DNA from: Pseudomonas sp. 14P_8.1_Bac3
Lineage (GTDB): Bacteria > Pseudomonadota > Gammaproteobacteria > Pseudomonadales > Pseudomonadaceae
Assembly: GCF_025466085.1 (NCBI RefSeq)
Contig: NZ_JANLOD010000048.1
Coordinates: forward strand, 248,001-312,000
Direction: 5' to 3'
Length of the DNA stretch: 64,000 nt
In this document: piece by piece, positions 17,992 to 25,808 of the stretch
Layout: the number at the start of each line of letters is the position of its first letter
Position numbering within the stretch: the first letter of the stretch is position 1
Translations under genes and position numbers: made by a program
Notes under the pieces: generated by a model
Told to the model about the DNA's origin: nothing
What the model saw: the letters and a program-made list of their open reading frames with translations, nothing else
Databases searched by the model: none

Positions 17992-18273
17992 TCATTGCAT
18001 CTCGCTTGGCAGTTCCGTTCGAATAAGGGAAAACAGTTCGTCGAGGGTGATCGGATTGTCCTGAATCAGATAACAGCCTACGAGTATGGTCAGCGGATGA
18101 ACGCCCATTACAGTTGCCAGATCATCTACCTTCTCGATCGTAGGGCTCTTCAGACCGCGCTCTAGGGTGCTGAGATAGGTACGACTACTGACGTCAGAGA
18201 AATCTTCCTGGGAAAGCTTCCTCTCCGATCGCAGCTTTTTCAGGGCCGCGCCAAATGCCTGTTTCAGTTCCAT
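17992..18273 (-). CDS. XRE family transcriptional regulator
   Basis: A 93-residue protein with a Cro/CI-type helix-turn-helix covering about residues 8-65: FGAALKKLRSERKLSQEDFSDVSSRTYLSTLERGLKSPTIEKVDDLATVMGVHP. It should bind DNA as a dimer. It is divergent from the hypothetical gene at 18359 with an 85-nt gap, so it probably controls that promoter and its own. Within the island it stands between the defence-like module and the recombinase operon and may regulate either (inference). Confidence 0.9.
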   Translation of the reverse strand: MELKQAFGAALKKLRSERKLSQEDFSDVSSRTYLSTLERGLKSPTIEKVDDLATVMGVHPLTILVGCYLIQDNPITLDELFSLIRTELPSEMQ

Positions 18274-18358
18274 ATTGCCGACCTCGCAAAAGGAACGATG
18301 AAGCCTTTTTGAGCTCTATAGGGCTACAATCTATAGTGTTCACTTTTGGAATGGCGCT

Positions 18359-18808
18359 ATGTTCATCACTCACAAACCAGCAGAGATTTTCCTCGACGCG
18401 TACTTGGGTGATGAGTCTACCCAGTACTGGCAGTACGTTGAGCAGACCACTCATTGCCCCTGGTTTTACGTCAGAGTAGGTCGACAACAAAGAAGTGAAG
18501 CATTGACTTGCATGGTTATGCTTCCCAGCATTTCAGCGCTTGAGCAGTTACTTAATGAACAAGGATCAGACATCTGGCTGTTGGATATCCAGTTGGTTTC
18601 ACCGGCTTATCTCAACCGAAGTGATGGGTGGAAGATGGAGAGGCTGTTAGAGGTGCGCGAAATGGTGGATGACCTCAGTGAGGAGGCGGCCTACGTGTAT
18701 AGTCTGGAGGGAGGGCATATCTACACTGAGGCCTTGGGGTCCAGCACATCCGATTTGCAAAATCCTCGTATCATTTTTTCGGCTACACCGGCATCTCGGC
18801 GAGCATGA
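18359..18808 (+). CDS. Hypothetical protein divergent from XRE regulator
   Basis: A 149-residue soluble protein with no signal peptide or membrane helix, beginning MFITHKPAEIFLDAYLG. It has normal-looking codon use, an ATG start and a mixed alpha/beta composition with many aromatic residues (YWQYVEQTTHCPWFYVRVG). Not recognised as a named family. The divergent pairing with an XRE regulator suggests the two form a functional unit carried by the island. It ends about 100 bases before the end of the convergent recombinase operon. Confidence 0.7.
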   Translation: MFITHKPAEIFLDAYLGDESTQYWQYVEQTTHCPWFYVRVGRQQRSEALTCMVMLPSISALEQLLNEQGSDIWLLDIQLVSPAYLNRSDGWKMERLLEVREMVDDLSEEAAYVYSLEGGHIYTEALGSSTSDLQNPRIIFSATPASRRA

Positions 18809-18912
18809 GACCAACACGCTCGAAAGGTTAACTGCATCTTCGACGCGCTAGCGGTTAGGCAATCTTGCCTGCCCGCTGCGTCAGTTGGCGGCTTTGGCAA
18901 CCTTTTTGCCAC

Positions 18913-19308
18913 TTACCGCTTTCGCAATGGAGTCAGTATGTTTTCGACATCCAATCCTTTCAGCAGGCAGTTGTGCGCAATTGCCGACAGTGCTTCATAG
19001 AGCTGGTCTCGCTGCTTTATCAAGTCGGCATTCTCCGCCTGCAGATTAGCAATACGTTCTTCGAGGCTTCTTCGGCGGCGGGCACCGTCTGGATCTCTCC
19101 CACTCTCCTTGAGTTGTACGATACGGGCGGACTCGATTCGCCTCCCACGGTCCCCCACTAAGGTAGCTCGGCTAGTCAGGCCCAATCGACGCTGCACTTC
19201 GGGGCGTGAAATAGGCGCGTTCTCTAGTCCTAAGCTAATCATTTGGGCGAGGAGGGCGTCGATCGCCTCATCCAAGGTCCCGCCTCTCAAGGTCTGTCGA
19301 TGAGCCAT
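18913..19308 (-). CDS. ginD: GInt accessory protein GinD-like (small coiled-coil protein)
   Basis: A 131-residue basic protein, last gene of the recombinase operon. The N-terminal half is helical with a possible winged or HTH-like DNA-binding element (ISRPEVQRRLGLTSRATL), followed by an Arg-rich linker and a coiled coil (SLEERIANLQAENADLIKQRDQLYEALSAI). It resembles the small fourth protein of GInt islands and, in position, TnpC of Tn554. It starts 8 nt after the GinC stop, with AGAGG about 6 nt before the ATG. Published work on GInts found all four genes needed for recombination. The assignment rests on operon position and size more than on sequence identity. Confidence 0.7.
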   Translation of the reverse strand: MAHRQTLRGGTLDEAIDALLAQMISLGLENAPISRPEVQRRLGLTSRATLVGDRGRRIESARIVQLKESGRDPDGARRRRSLEERIANLQAENADLIKQRDQLYEALSAIAHNCLLKGLDVENILTPLRKR

Positions 19309-19316
19309 GGTCGCCT

Positions 19317-21425
19317 CTAATCATCTGAAACAGAGCTGTGCCGTTTGTCCGTGTCCGCAATCGTCATTGGATGCCCCTTCGGAAATACGCGTTGCACTCC
19401 TACATTGGTATCGCGTGCGAGGACGGATTTTAAATTGTTGAGCTTGTCTTCCTGGTCCATCAGCCATACATCGCTACCTGCCTCTCCGGCGCCGGCATCG
19501 CGCATGATGGTAATTGCCTTCGTCAGATTCTCGGCTTGTTTCTCAAGGTTGGCCCGCTCCGATGGAGTGCCCATCAGATGAAGATGCGAGCAGCCATTCC
19601 AGCACTGAAGATGCTTAGGGCAGGGCGCCTGGGAGAAATCGTGAATGCAACCTCCGAAGGGTGTTACATGTAACGCCGTGGCGTGTACGGTGAGGAATGC
19701 TTCTGCAGTTGTCGTGCCTTTATCTGACAGCAACGCATGGTAACTGTCGGTCAACGCGCCCTGAATGCGTTTATCTCTTATGCCTGTATGCAGAAAATCG
19801 ATGCGTTCGTGATGGCTATTGAACGCCAAGAACTCCTGGTGGGCAGCGGTGTTTTCTTCAATGCTCATGTGTTGGTAATAAGTATTTTGGTCGAGGCGTT
19901 TTCGCCCCAAGGCCAACGCTTGCTGCACATCGCTCATGCCGGTCAGATGGTAAATCGTGTTCCGCCAGTGTCGAGGTTGGTGGCTTGTTAGCCGAATCGG
20001 CGTGCCGTTGGATTCGATCAATGACCGGCGCGAAAAAATGGACGCATACTTTTCATCGTCACCCAGCGCGTGATTGATATCCACGAGGGTCACCCGCCTT
20101 GGGATTACTCGAAACACATTTGCTTCCCGCCCACCGAGGCGGAATTGACCATCAAACGCAATGGCTAATGTTTCGCTGGTTTTTAGGACAACACAGAGTT
20201 TGCCTCCAACATTTTCAGTAAGCGCTGCATGATCGCGAAGTTTGGGAACAAGAAAACGCTCAATATCGCCAGCCAAGTATCTGCGTTTGATCGCCTTCCC
20301 TCGATCCTTGATCTGGTCGCAGGGATGAATTTCGTTTCGTAAAAAGTACATGTATAGATTCCTAGCGGTGTCTCGGCTCTGGCTAAACCCGAGCCAACGC
20401 AGAACTTCATCCTCTGACATTGCAGTCTGCGGAGAGTAATCCCAGAGACGGCCTGGATGGGTCTCTTGCCACCTCGCGATTTCTCGTTGCTCTTGCGTCA
20501 GCACCTTCAATCGTTCGACCGCACGCCTGGCTAAAGGGACGTCGCTTTCTGCGAACCAATGAACACGAGATTGAAACTGCTTTTCCGCAAAGTACCTGAT
20601 CCCGCATTCGACCAGAGGCCTGCCATTGGCATCTACAACCACCTCACCTGTCGCCCCTTTGATCGGTCTCTCGACCCAACAGTCATATGGTATTACTGAT
20701 ACCTCATTACCCCGTTGCCCAGTCGCGATCAGCAAATCGATCACGCGCAGCAGGATTTCTTCACCCTCATTAAGTGGGTTGTTCGAACATAAGGCGTAGG
20801 CCTCCATCGCCTCGCGAGAAGGCAACCTGTCATCAGATTTACGTTGTTTTACAGCACGATCAGGATCGTGCAATGAAATGTAATCGTGTCGGCGTTTTTC
20901 TGGTTTGGCATCATGCTCGAAGTGGATGGCGATCTCGGTTAATTGCAGATTATCAATCGTATCCGCTATTACTTGGAGGTGAGAGACCGCGTCATAGAGA
21001 TTTTTGTAGCCGCTCTCACGGAGAAATCCTACGACGCGGTCAAAATCGCCCCGCATCAACTGTTTGGGGTCGGATACGCCGCGTTCAAACAAGGGGTTGT
21101 ACAGCCGGCGAATCGCAATATTGTAGGCAGCCACCATCGAAAACTTCAGGCTCCGGGTGCGCTGTAGATATACGATTAACGCCTTGCAAAAATCCTGAAA
21201 ATCCAGGGGGAGAGCAGCTTTAGGAGGAACGGAATAGCCATTCTTTTCAAGCGATTGTCGGTGTGTTTCAAAGGTTATTGTCTGTTGCTTTAGGCGTTGC
21301 GGTAACCAGCGCTCGACCGACCAAAGTGTTGACCCCCACGATGTTGTAATCGGTAACGACTGAAAAATCGCTTGTTCCTGTGTAATGAAGCCTTCGAGGC
21401 TCTGCCTTGCCCTAGACAGCGTCAT
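19317..21425 (-). CDS. ginC: Tyrosine-type recombinase GinC-like
   Basis: A 702-residue site-specific recombinase, third gene of the operon. Catalytic signatures (numbered from the chosen start): R238 in LLIATGQRGNE, H482-x-x-R485-H in TSHQPRHWRN, and the nucleophile Y516 or Y517 in LDQNTYYQH. A long N-terminal region and a Cys/His-rich C-terminal segment (GCIHDFSQAPCPKHLQCWNGC), as in Tn554 TnpB, flank the catalytic part. GGAGG lies 9 nt before the ATG at 21425, whereas the ATG at 21434 abuts it; the start therefore overlaps the end of ginB by 14 nt. It would act with GinA and GinB in island excision and integration. Confidence 0.88.
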   Translation of the reverse strand: MTLSRARQSLEGFITQEQAIFQSLPITTSWGSTLWSVERWLPQRLKQQTITFETHRQSLEKNGYSVPPKAALPLDFQDFCKALIVYLQRTRSLKFSMVAAYNIAIRRLYNPLFERGVSDPKQLMRGDFDRVVGFLRESGYKNLYDAVSHLQVIADTIDNLQLTEIAIHFEHDAKPEKRRHDYISLHDPDRAVKQRKSDDRLPSREAMEAYALCSNNPLNEGEEILLRVIDLLIATGQRGNEVSVIPYDCWVERPIKGATGEVVVDANGRPLVECGIRYFAEKQFQSRVHWFAESDVPLARRAVERLKVLTQEQREIARWQETHPGRLWDYSPQTAMSEDEVLRWLGFSQSRDTARNLYMYFLRNEIHPCDQIKDRGKAIKRRYLAGDIERFLVPKLRDHAALTENVGGKLCVVLKTSETLAIAFDGQFRLGGREANVFRVIPRRVTLVDINHALGDDEKYASIFSRRSLIESNGTPIRLTSHQPRHWRNTIYHLTGMSDVQQALALGRKRLDQNTYYQHMSIEENTAAHQEFLAFNSHHERIDFLHTGIRDKRIQGALTDSYHALLSDKGTTTAEAFLTVHATALHVTPFGGCIHDFSQAPCPKHLQCWNGCSHLHLMGTPSERANLEKQAENLTKAITIMRDAGAGEAGSDVWLMDQEDKLNNLKSVLARDTNVGVQRVFPKGHPMTIADTDKRHSSVSDD

Positions 21426-22932
21426 CTGCGGCATCCTCCGTGTGCTGCCGGCAGCGTTCGATCGTAGCGCTTACCGCTAGGATGGTTGTCTGATGCTGGG
21501 CAAGGGGCCGGTTGTGAATGAGCTCTCCGGCTTGTTCTGCCATGTCAATGAACCGTTGCGTTTCCCGTTGCAACGCCTCTTTCACCTGCTCATGGCGGCC
21601 GTCAGCAAACGGATGAAACTTCTTGCAGGTGTAGCAGGCATACACGGGATTGTAGGGGCAGTGGGTATGAACCGGGAGGGCGCAGGCACCAATGTCCCCG
21701 ATGTACTGCGTATCGATGACGCCGCGGATGGCTCTTTCCGGCACCGTATCGCGGCGTTGGACGATTTCCCCGGTTAATAAGCTGCGCATGATGCGTTGAT
21801 AGGCCGGGCTCTTACCCAGTGCTTTCTCTTTGATCCGAGCAATGTTTGGGGTTGCCGTTACATAAGCACGCGCCGCAACTGTGCTGTTGTGGCCCAGCAG
21901 TTCGGCAATCATGTCTGCTGGAGTTCCTTGGTCCGCCAAACCTTGCCCGAGGTGATGACGCAGTAACATGGTTACCTGGTTCGGTTTGTCTATCCCGGCT
22001 TCACGCAGCTCGTGTTTGAGGCCTACACCGATTTCGGTTACCGAGAGGCGCCTTCCTTTGGGATTTACAAATAATGGTTCACAGCTGCTGCCAAAGCGGC
22101 GTTGAATTGCCGAAACATGCTGTGAGATTTTTTCACCCAGCCGGGTGGTTATTTTGCGGGGGCGGCGTTCAGGTCGGCGTTGACCAACCTTTTTGGCCAT
22201 GGGGAGCCACAATGTGTAGTACTTCTCATGATTAGTGCTTTCAATGAATTCAAAATCCGCAATGTCAAGCGAGTGGAACTGAATCGCGCGCGGTCCGAGC
22301 TCAAAACCCAAGAGAAGCATCAAATTTAACTGGGCGTCCTCCCAAGGATCTGTTGGAAGTACTCGCTCAATACGCTTGAGCAACCGAACCTCCTCATCAA
22401 GGTCAAAACCAGACTGCGAAAGAAAAATTCGTGCATACGGATCCACCCGGGCTGACTTTGTATCTTTGATTGTTAGGTAAGTATTTAGATCAAAACCTTC
22501 GATGCCTCTATCAACCGCCCAACGATAAAACCTACGAAATCCTACAAGATCGTGTCTTGATTTTTTCAAGTTCTCAAGAACGGTAATTAGAAGGGTCTTA
22601 TCCCAAGGAAGGCCATTTGCTAGCTTAGTCCTAGATAAAACCTGAAGGGAATTTGCAAACATTTGCGCAGTTCTTGGTGCATATTTTTCAAGCGCATATG
22701 CCATAAAGCTTTTGCTAATTGCCTTGAGCTCAGAGCTAAATCGAAGAGCAGTCCAATCAATTTTCATTGCAAGACCGCCGTCGTACCACGTCCAGACGCT
22801 CAATCGGGTATCGACGTACCTTGGCTGGTCATTAGTACGAGTTCGAATAGCAACCTGAGCCGGCCCCTCGAACACATAGGCTGGCGCAGGGGAGGCGGGT
22901 AACGCGTGTTCTTGGTCAGATGACTTGGCCAC
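21412..22932 (-). CDS. ginB: Tyrosine-type recombinase GinB-like
   Basis: A 506-residue recombinase, second of the operon. The first arginine box is LLLGFELGPRAIQ (R215), the second is TMLLRHHLGQGLA (R325-H326) and the likely nucleophile is Y357 in LLGHNSTVAARAYVT. The first His of the usual HxxRH box is replaced by Met, which may reduce or specialise its activity. The C-terminus holds a possible zinc site (HCPYNPVYACYTCKKFH). The GTG at 22932 has GGGAG 6-7 nt upstream and lies 11 nt after the ginA stop, so it is preferred to the overlapping upstream frame. It is the middle member of a three-recombinase set. Confidence 0.87.
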   Translation of the reverse strand: MAKSSDQEHALPASPAPAYVFEGPAQVAIRTRTNDQPRYVDTRLSVWTWYDGGLAMKIDWTALRFSSELKAISKSFMAYALEKYAPRTAQMFANSLQVLSRTKLANGLPWDKTLLITVLENLKKSRHDLVGFRRFYRWAVDRGIEGFDLNTYLTIKDTKSARVDPYARIFLSQSGFDLDEEVRLLKRIERVLPTDPWEDAQLNLMLLLGFELGPRAIQFHSLDIADFEFIESTNHEKYYTLWLPMAKKVGQRRPERRPRKITTRLGEKISQHVSAIQRRFGSSCEPLFVNPKGRRLSVTEIGVGLKHELREAGIDKPNQVTMLLRHHLGQGLADQGTPADMIAELLGHNSTVAARAYVTATPNIARIKEKALGKSPAYQRIMRSLLTGEIVQRRDTVPERAIRGVIDTQYIGDIGACALPVHTHCPYNPVYACYTCKKFHPFADGRHEQVKEALQRETQRFIDMAEQAGELIHNRPLAQHQTTILAVSATIERCRQHTEDAADDAV

Positions 22933-22943
22933 ACCTAATCTCC

Positions 22944-24197
22944 CTACGTGTCGAGCCGCTCCCAAGCCGCCGAAGCCCGCTGGGCGTTGTGGAGGTTGGC
23001 CGACTCGGCTAGATAACGACTTGCATAACGACGTGGCATCGTCGAAGTATCAGACCAGCCACAGACTCGCCGGAGTTCGTCTGTAGCTCGCTCTAGGTCA
23101 TACCCCCGCGTCGCGACCAGGTATGCCAAGAAGTGGTCAGCAAAGGTGTGACGAAAGTCATGAGCGGATAGTGTAGGCAAAAGTCCCGGATGGGCCAGCT
23201 CAATGGTCAGAAACAGCCGATCAAGCACGCTAGATAGGGCGCGAATCGACAGTGGGCGGGCTTGGTCGGAGATGAACAAATAGCGGTAAGGCAGTTTCAT
23301 CGGTTTACCGTTGCGCACGGGGCGTCGGTTGCCTTGGATATAACGTTCATAGACCTCATACAACTGCGCCGAGATGCCGACCGTACGACCACGTGTTTTC
23401 AGTGCAGGCTCTTCGGCGCGCGGGTCGCCTGGATCATGTTCGCGATCATTGATACTGACATAGGCATGCTGAGAACCCTGATTGATATCCGTGGTGTAGA
23501 GCTTCAGAAGCTCACCGCGACGGATCCCAGTCTCCAGCAGCAATTCAATCATTAGCCAATTGCGCAACTGCAATCGTTCCGGAAACGGATTCTCCGCGGC
23601 GCCCGGGCGAATCAGTGTGCGAATGATCTGGAGTTGCGTAGCTGTCAGGCTGCGGTAACGAGTGTGGTCGGGACGAACATTGATGATATGGCTCTCAAAG
23701 CGCCGCTCTATGACGTCGGCGACATCTGCAAATACCACCTCGATGTTAACCAGGGTGGTTGAGTTTTGACGGGCGCGGGGGATGTAACGGGTGACACACC
23801 AGGACAGGTATTGCTTCAGCAATCGCAGGTACTGGTTACGGGTACGCGGATCGATCTGCGGAAAAGGTGCCGTTGCAGCGATGCCGATTCGGGCGACCAG
23901 ATTATCGGCTTGACGGCCGCTTTGGAGCCAGATGGCGTAACCATCCAGCAAAGCCAGAATCGCCTCAAAGTGGCAGGCCAAGATGGCCTCATCGATATCC
24001 AGATCTCGGGTTTTGGCATAGGTGTAGAAAGCCTGGATCGCGCGCAGATGCGCCGCAGCAGTATTGTAAGCGCGGTGCCTGAGTTTGAGTTGGACGTAGA
24101 TGAACGGAACGAGTATGGGCAACGGCGCTGCATTACCAGCTTGCACGAGCAGCGGTACACGCTGACCTGAAGAGAAACGGCACTGAATCAGCTTCAT
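22944..24197 (-). CDS. ginA: Tyrosine-type recombinase GinA-like
   Basis: A 417-residue phage-integrase family protein, first gene of a three-recombinase operon. Catalytic residues in sequence: R226 in LLETGIRRGELLK, H346-x-x-R349-H in SAHDFRHTF and probable nucleophile Y391 in TMPRRYASRY; the GWSD turn corresponds to the LGH region. The N-terminal part has the SAM-like core-binding helices. GAGGTGG lies 6 nt before the ATG at 24197; an ATG five codons upstream has no site. The gene begins about 130 bases from the dif site, so the element end and its promoter must be in that gap. Two further recombinases and a small protein follow without gaps. Confidence 0.9.
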   Translation of the reverse strand: MKLIQCRFSSGQRVPLLVQAGNAAPLPILVPFIYVQLKLRHRAYNTAAAHLRAIQAFYTYAKTRDLDIDEAILACHFEAILALLDGYAIWLQSGRQADNLVARIGIAATAPFPQIDPRTRNQYLRLLKQYLSWCVTRYIPRARQNSTTLVNIEVVFADVADVIERRFESHIINVRPDHTRYRSLTATQLQIIRTLIRPGAAENPFPERLQLRNWLMIELLLETGIRRGELLKLYTTDINQGSQHAYVSINDREHDPGDPRAEEPALKTRGRTVGISAQLYEVYERYIQGNRRPVRNGKPMKLPYRYLFISDQARPLSIRALSSVLDRLFLTIELAHPGLLPTLSAHDFRHTFADHFLAYLVATRGYDLERATDELRRVCGWSDTSTMPRRYASRYLAESANLHNAQRASAAWERLDT

Positions 24198-24327
24198 CGG
24201 CAGCCACCTCATTCAATGACTTGCCATGAACACGAAGTACATGGCCCGTTGAGAGAGTGGACGCCAGAAGCGGGTTTGTCGAATCAGTGGCTTGGGCAGC
24301 TCATGAACATCTATGACATGACCTGTC

Positions 24328-24355
24328 GTTTAACATAATATACATTATGCGAATC
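24328..24355 (-). other. dif: dif chromosome dimer resolution site
   Basis: Read on the minus strand, this 28-bp sequence has a XerC arm GATTCGCATAA, a centre TGTATA and a XerD arm TTATGTTAAAC. From memory it matches the gammaproteobacterial dif consensus at all but the last position (usually T). XerC and XerD recombine here under FtsK control to resolve chromosome dimers, so this point marks the replication terminus. The GInt recombinase operon begins about 130 bp to the left and a phage-like block lies immediately to the right. Confidence 0.9.
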
Positions 24356-24467
24356 CCTAAAAGCCTCTACCTGGACTGGCGTGTGTTCTTTTGGCTGGAG
24401 GAACAATGGTCTGCCAGATGACAAGCCTCATGCTTCGGCTTTGTCCACTGGCAGACTTAGAGGAACG

Positions 24468-24803
24468 CTAAGAGAAAACCGCCAGTACGGTCAGAGCTGA
24501 AACGGGCACGTATTCATCGTCGGACCCATCGTCAGGCCTGAGAAGCAATTGTGACTCTATTCCGTAGCCCGGAGCACCTGCCTGAAAAGCAACAACCACA
24601 GCACCGTAACGAAGAACTTGTGTCGAGTATTCCTGCTCATGCTCGACTTGAACATGCCTACCGAGCAGTCCGAGGGGATCAAGACCGGAAAACGGCGAGA
24701 ATGAACATGATATTTTTTCACCTTGGAGCAGGCTTTGAGGCAGAATGCCGAAAGCATGGAAGCCGGTTGTGTCGGGGTTTTGAGTAAAATGTGAAGCAGC
24801 CAT
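24468..24803 (-). CDS. Small hypothetical protein, possible ssDNA-binding (gene V-like) protein
   Basis: A 111-residue protein (MAASHFTQNPDTTGFHAFGILPQSLL...) rich in beta-prone segments, with a central VVVAFQAGAP and an acidic DDGSDDEY stretch. A full AGGAGG lies 8 nt before the ATG, one of the best ribosome sites in the region, so it is a real gene. It follows the gene II/X-like gene by 65 nt on the same strand, the place of the ssDNA-binding protein in filamentous phages, and its size fits. No OB-fold signature can be proven by reading. It ends 112 bases from dif. Confidence 0.65.
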   Translation of the reverse strand: MAASHFTQNPDTTGFHAFGILPQSLLQGEKISCSFSPFSGLDPLGLLGRHVQVEHEQEYSTQVLRYGAVVVAFQAGAPGYGIESQLLLRPDDGSDDEYVPVSALTVLAVFS

Positions 24804-24868
24804 TGTTGATCCTCCTAGATCGGTAATGGTCAGCAGGAATGGGGAGGTCAGATCTCCCCTGCCTGCAT

Positions 24869-25111
24869 TTAATCGGCCTTAGGGCCAAATTCTTCTGTAA
24901 AAATCCGATCAAAACTTTCAGTGTAGGGAACGGCAATATCAATGCCGATCTTGCGAAGCCGTGAACGATGAACTTGTACTTGTCTTTTGGTCAGATCAAA
25001 AGACTCTCCCTCCTTCCAAAGTTGAAAGTACAAAGCAGTAGTTCTAACGGAGTTGGCGTGAGTAACAACGCCTTTTTCCCGAAGCAACCGGGAGATAAGA
25101 GACATGTTCAT
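24869..25111 (-). CDS. Phage replication protein II/X-like C-terminal protein
   Basis: An 80-residue basic protein resembling the C-terminal end of filamentous-phage/plasmid replication proteins of the II/X family: a helical TTALYFQLWKEGESF segment followed by a basic helix and the closing GIDIAVP motif. In filamentous phages gene X is the C-terminal third of gene II made from an internal start, so a free-standing version is possible; the N-terminal nicking domain is absent upstream. AAGG lies about 9 nt before the ATG at 25111. It either is a relic of a larger rep gene or controls replication of a small element. Confidence 0.6.
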   Translation of the reverse strand: MNMSLISRLLREKGVVTHANSVRTTALYFQLWKEGESFDLTKRQVQVHRSRLRKIGIDIAVPYTESFDRIFTEEFGPKAD

Positions 25112-25212
25112 CGGATAAACCTTTACCGCGGGAAACCACGGTAAAACGTGCGCTTCTGAGCGTCAAGGAAAACTCCACAAAAGCCCATGAAATTGTGGAA
25201 AATCACAATAAA

Positions 25213-25236
25213 GTGGGGGTGTAACAGCACCCCCAC
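25213..25236. repeat. Perfect 9-bp stem hairpin
   Basis: GTGGGGGTG and CACCCCCAC flank a six-base loop (TAACAG). The stem is strong but has no T-run on either side, so it is unlikely to be a terminator. Its place upstream of the II/X-like gene in a phage-like block suggests a single-strand or rolling-circle origin hairpin. Confidence 0.6.
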
Positions 25237-25406
25237 CCGGTGGCCGGAAAAGCTCGCTTGGAAATTGGACCTGACGGGACCTGTCCGGCGATGGCGCTGA
25301 AAGTCACGGGACCGCGTTAGCTACGCAAGGAATCGGGGAAAAAGCTATTGGCAGAACATGGCGCGAAGTGACACCAGAGCGATTCTGGGAAGTTTGGACG
25401 CGAAAG

Positions 25407-25443
25407 AAACCCCCAGTGATTTGACGATCGCCGGGGGTTTTTT
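25407..25443 (+). terminator. Rho-independent terminator, probably bidirectional
   Basis: AAACCCCC and GGGGGTTT form an 8-bp stem around an 18-nt loop and run into six T residues on the plus strand. The minus strand ends in TTTCTTT after the stem, so it can also stop leftward transcription from the small gene at 25556-25786. No plus-strand gene that would need it is evident; a short transcript from about 25330 is possible. Confidence 0.75.
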
Positions 25444-25555
25444 GTTGGGCGTGAGAACGGCCGGCTTTGCCGGGTTTCGGCGCAGACGTTGTTTAGCCTG
25501 GCTGTCGATCGACGTGGCGCCTAATGCCCTGCGGGCAGGTCGAGGTATGGCGAGA

Positions 25556-25786
25556 TTAGAGGTTCAGGATTGAAGTGCAGGCGTCCTGCAGGGCCTGTAG
25601 ACGCTTATCGAACTCGGCAGTCTCAGTATCCATCTGAGAGAGCCTAGAACGCATCTGGCGAGCTTCGGCGACGATTCTGGGGTAATCGGCGAGCACATAG
25701 CAAACTGCGTCGAGGGGGTCACGTGAAGGCGCGTAGAGGGTTGCATCGCGGATAAGGTGATCGGGTATTTGGAGAGTGGTTCGCAT
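25556..25786 (-). CDS. Small ribbon-helix-helix-like protein
   Basis: A 76-residue protein whose start MRTTLQIPDHLIRDA looks like the strand and first helix of ribbon-helix-helix repressors, followed by a helical tail with coiled-coil character (MRSRLSQMDTETAEFDKRLQALQDA). No good ribosome site precedes the ATG; the start codon lies inside the degenerate dif-like sequence, which could double as an operator (inference). A terminator lies about 110 bases downstream. It may be an element-encoded regulator or an antitoxin without a visible toxin. Confidence 0.55.
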   Translation of the reverse strand: MRTTLQIPDHLIRDATLYAPSRDPLDAVCYVLADYPRIVAEARQMRSRLSQMDTETAEFDKRLQALQDACTSILNL

Positions 25787-25808
25787 AATGGCCGTTACAT
25801 TAAACGAC
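25780..25808 (+). other. Degenerate dif-like sequence, inverted relative to dif
   Basis: On the minus strand this reads GTCGTTTAA, ten different bases, then ATTATGCGAA. The two flanks are identical, with the same spacing, to the plus-strand sequence around dif (24325-24352); only the central ten bases differ. The XerC-side arm is intact and the XerD-side arm is altered, the pattern described for attachment sites of some Xer-dependent phages. The two copies are in opposite orientation and 1.45 kb apart. Confidence 0.6.

Larger units (their letters stand above)
5697..24327. mobile_element. Accessory region with GInt-type genomic island (left edge not located)
   Basis: Four genes on one strand (three different tyrosine recombinases and a small coiled-coil protein) define GInt islands, where ginABCD lies at one end. 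Here the operon is at the right edge, next to dif, and the DNA to its left is a patchwork of foreign or decayed genes: LtrA, thiol redox pair, efflux/LysR scars, ClpK-PsiE, SDR and regulator scars, PLD-ATPase module and XRE regulator. The right boundary should fall between 24198 and the dif site. The left boundary is a guess based on the change in gene character; no matching end sequence was found by eye, so the true element may be shorter. Confidence 0.45.
24356..25808. mobile_element. Filamentous-phage-like / Xer-exploiting element remnant at dif
   Basis: The block between dif and a degenerate inverted dif-like sequence holds two small minus-strand genes in the order expected for gene II/X then gene V of filamentous phages, a strong hairpin that could be part of a replication origin, a bidirectional-looking terminator and one further small gene. 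Filamentous phages and their satellites integrate at dif by using host XerC/XerD. No coat, adsorption or assembly genes are present, so this would be a truncated prophage or a minimal satellite. The assignment is an inference from gene order, position and weak similarity. Confidence 0.5.
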
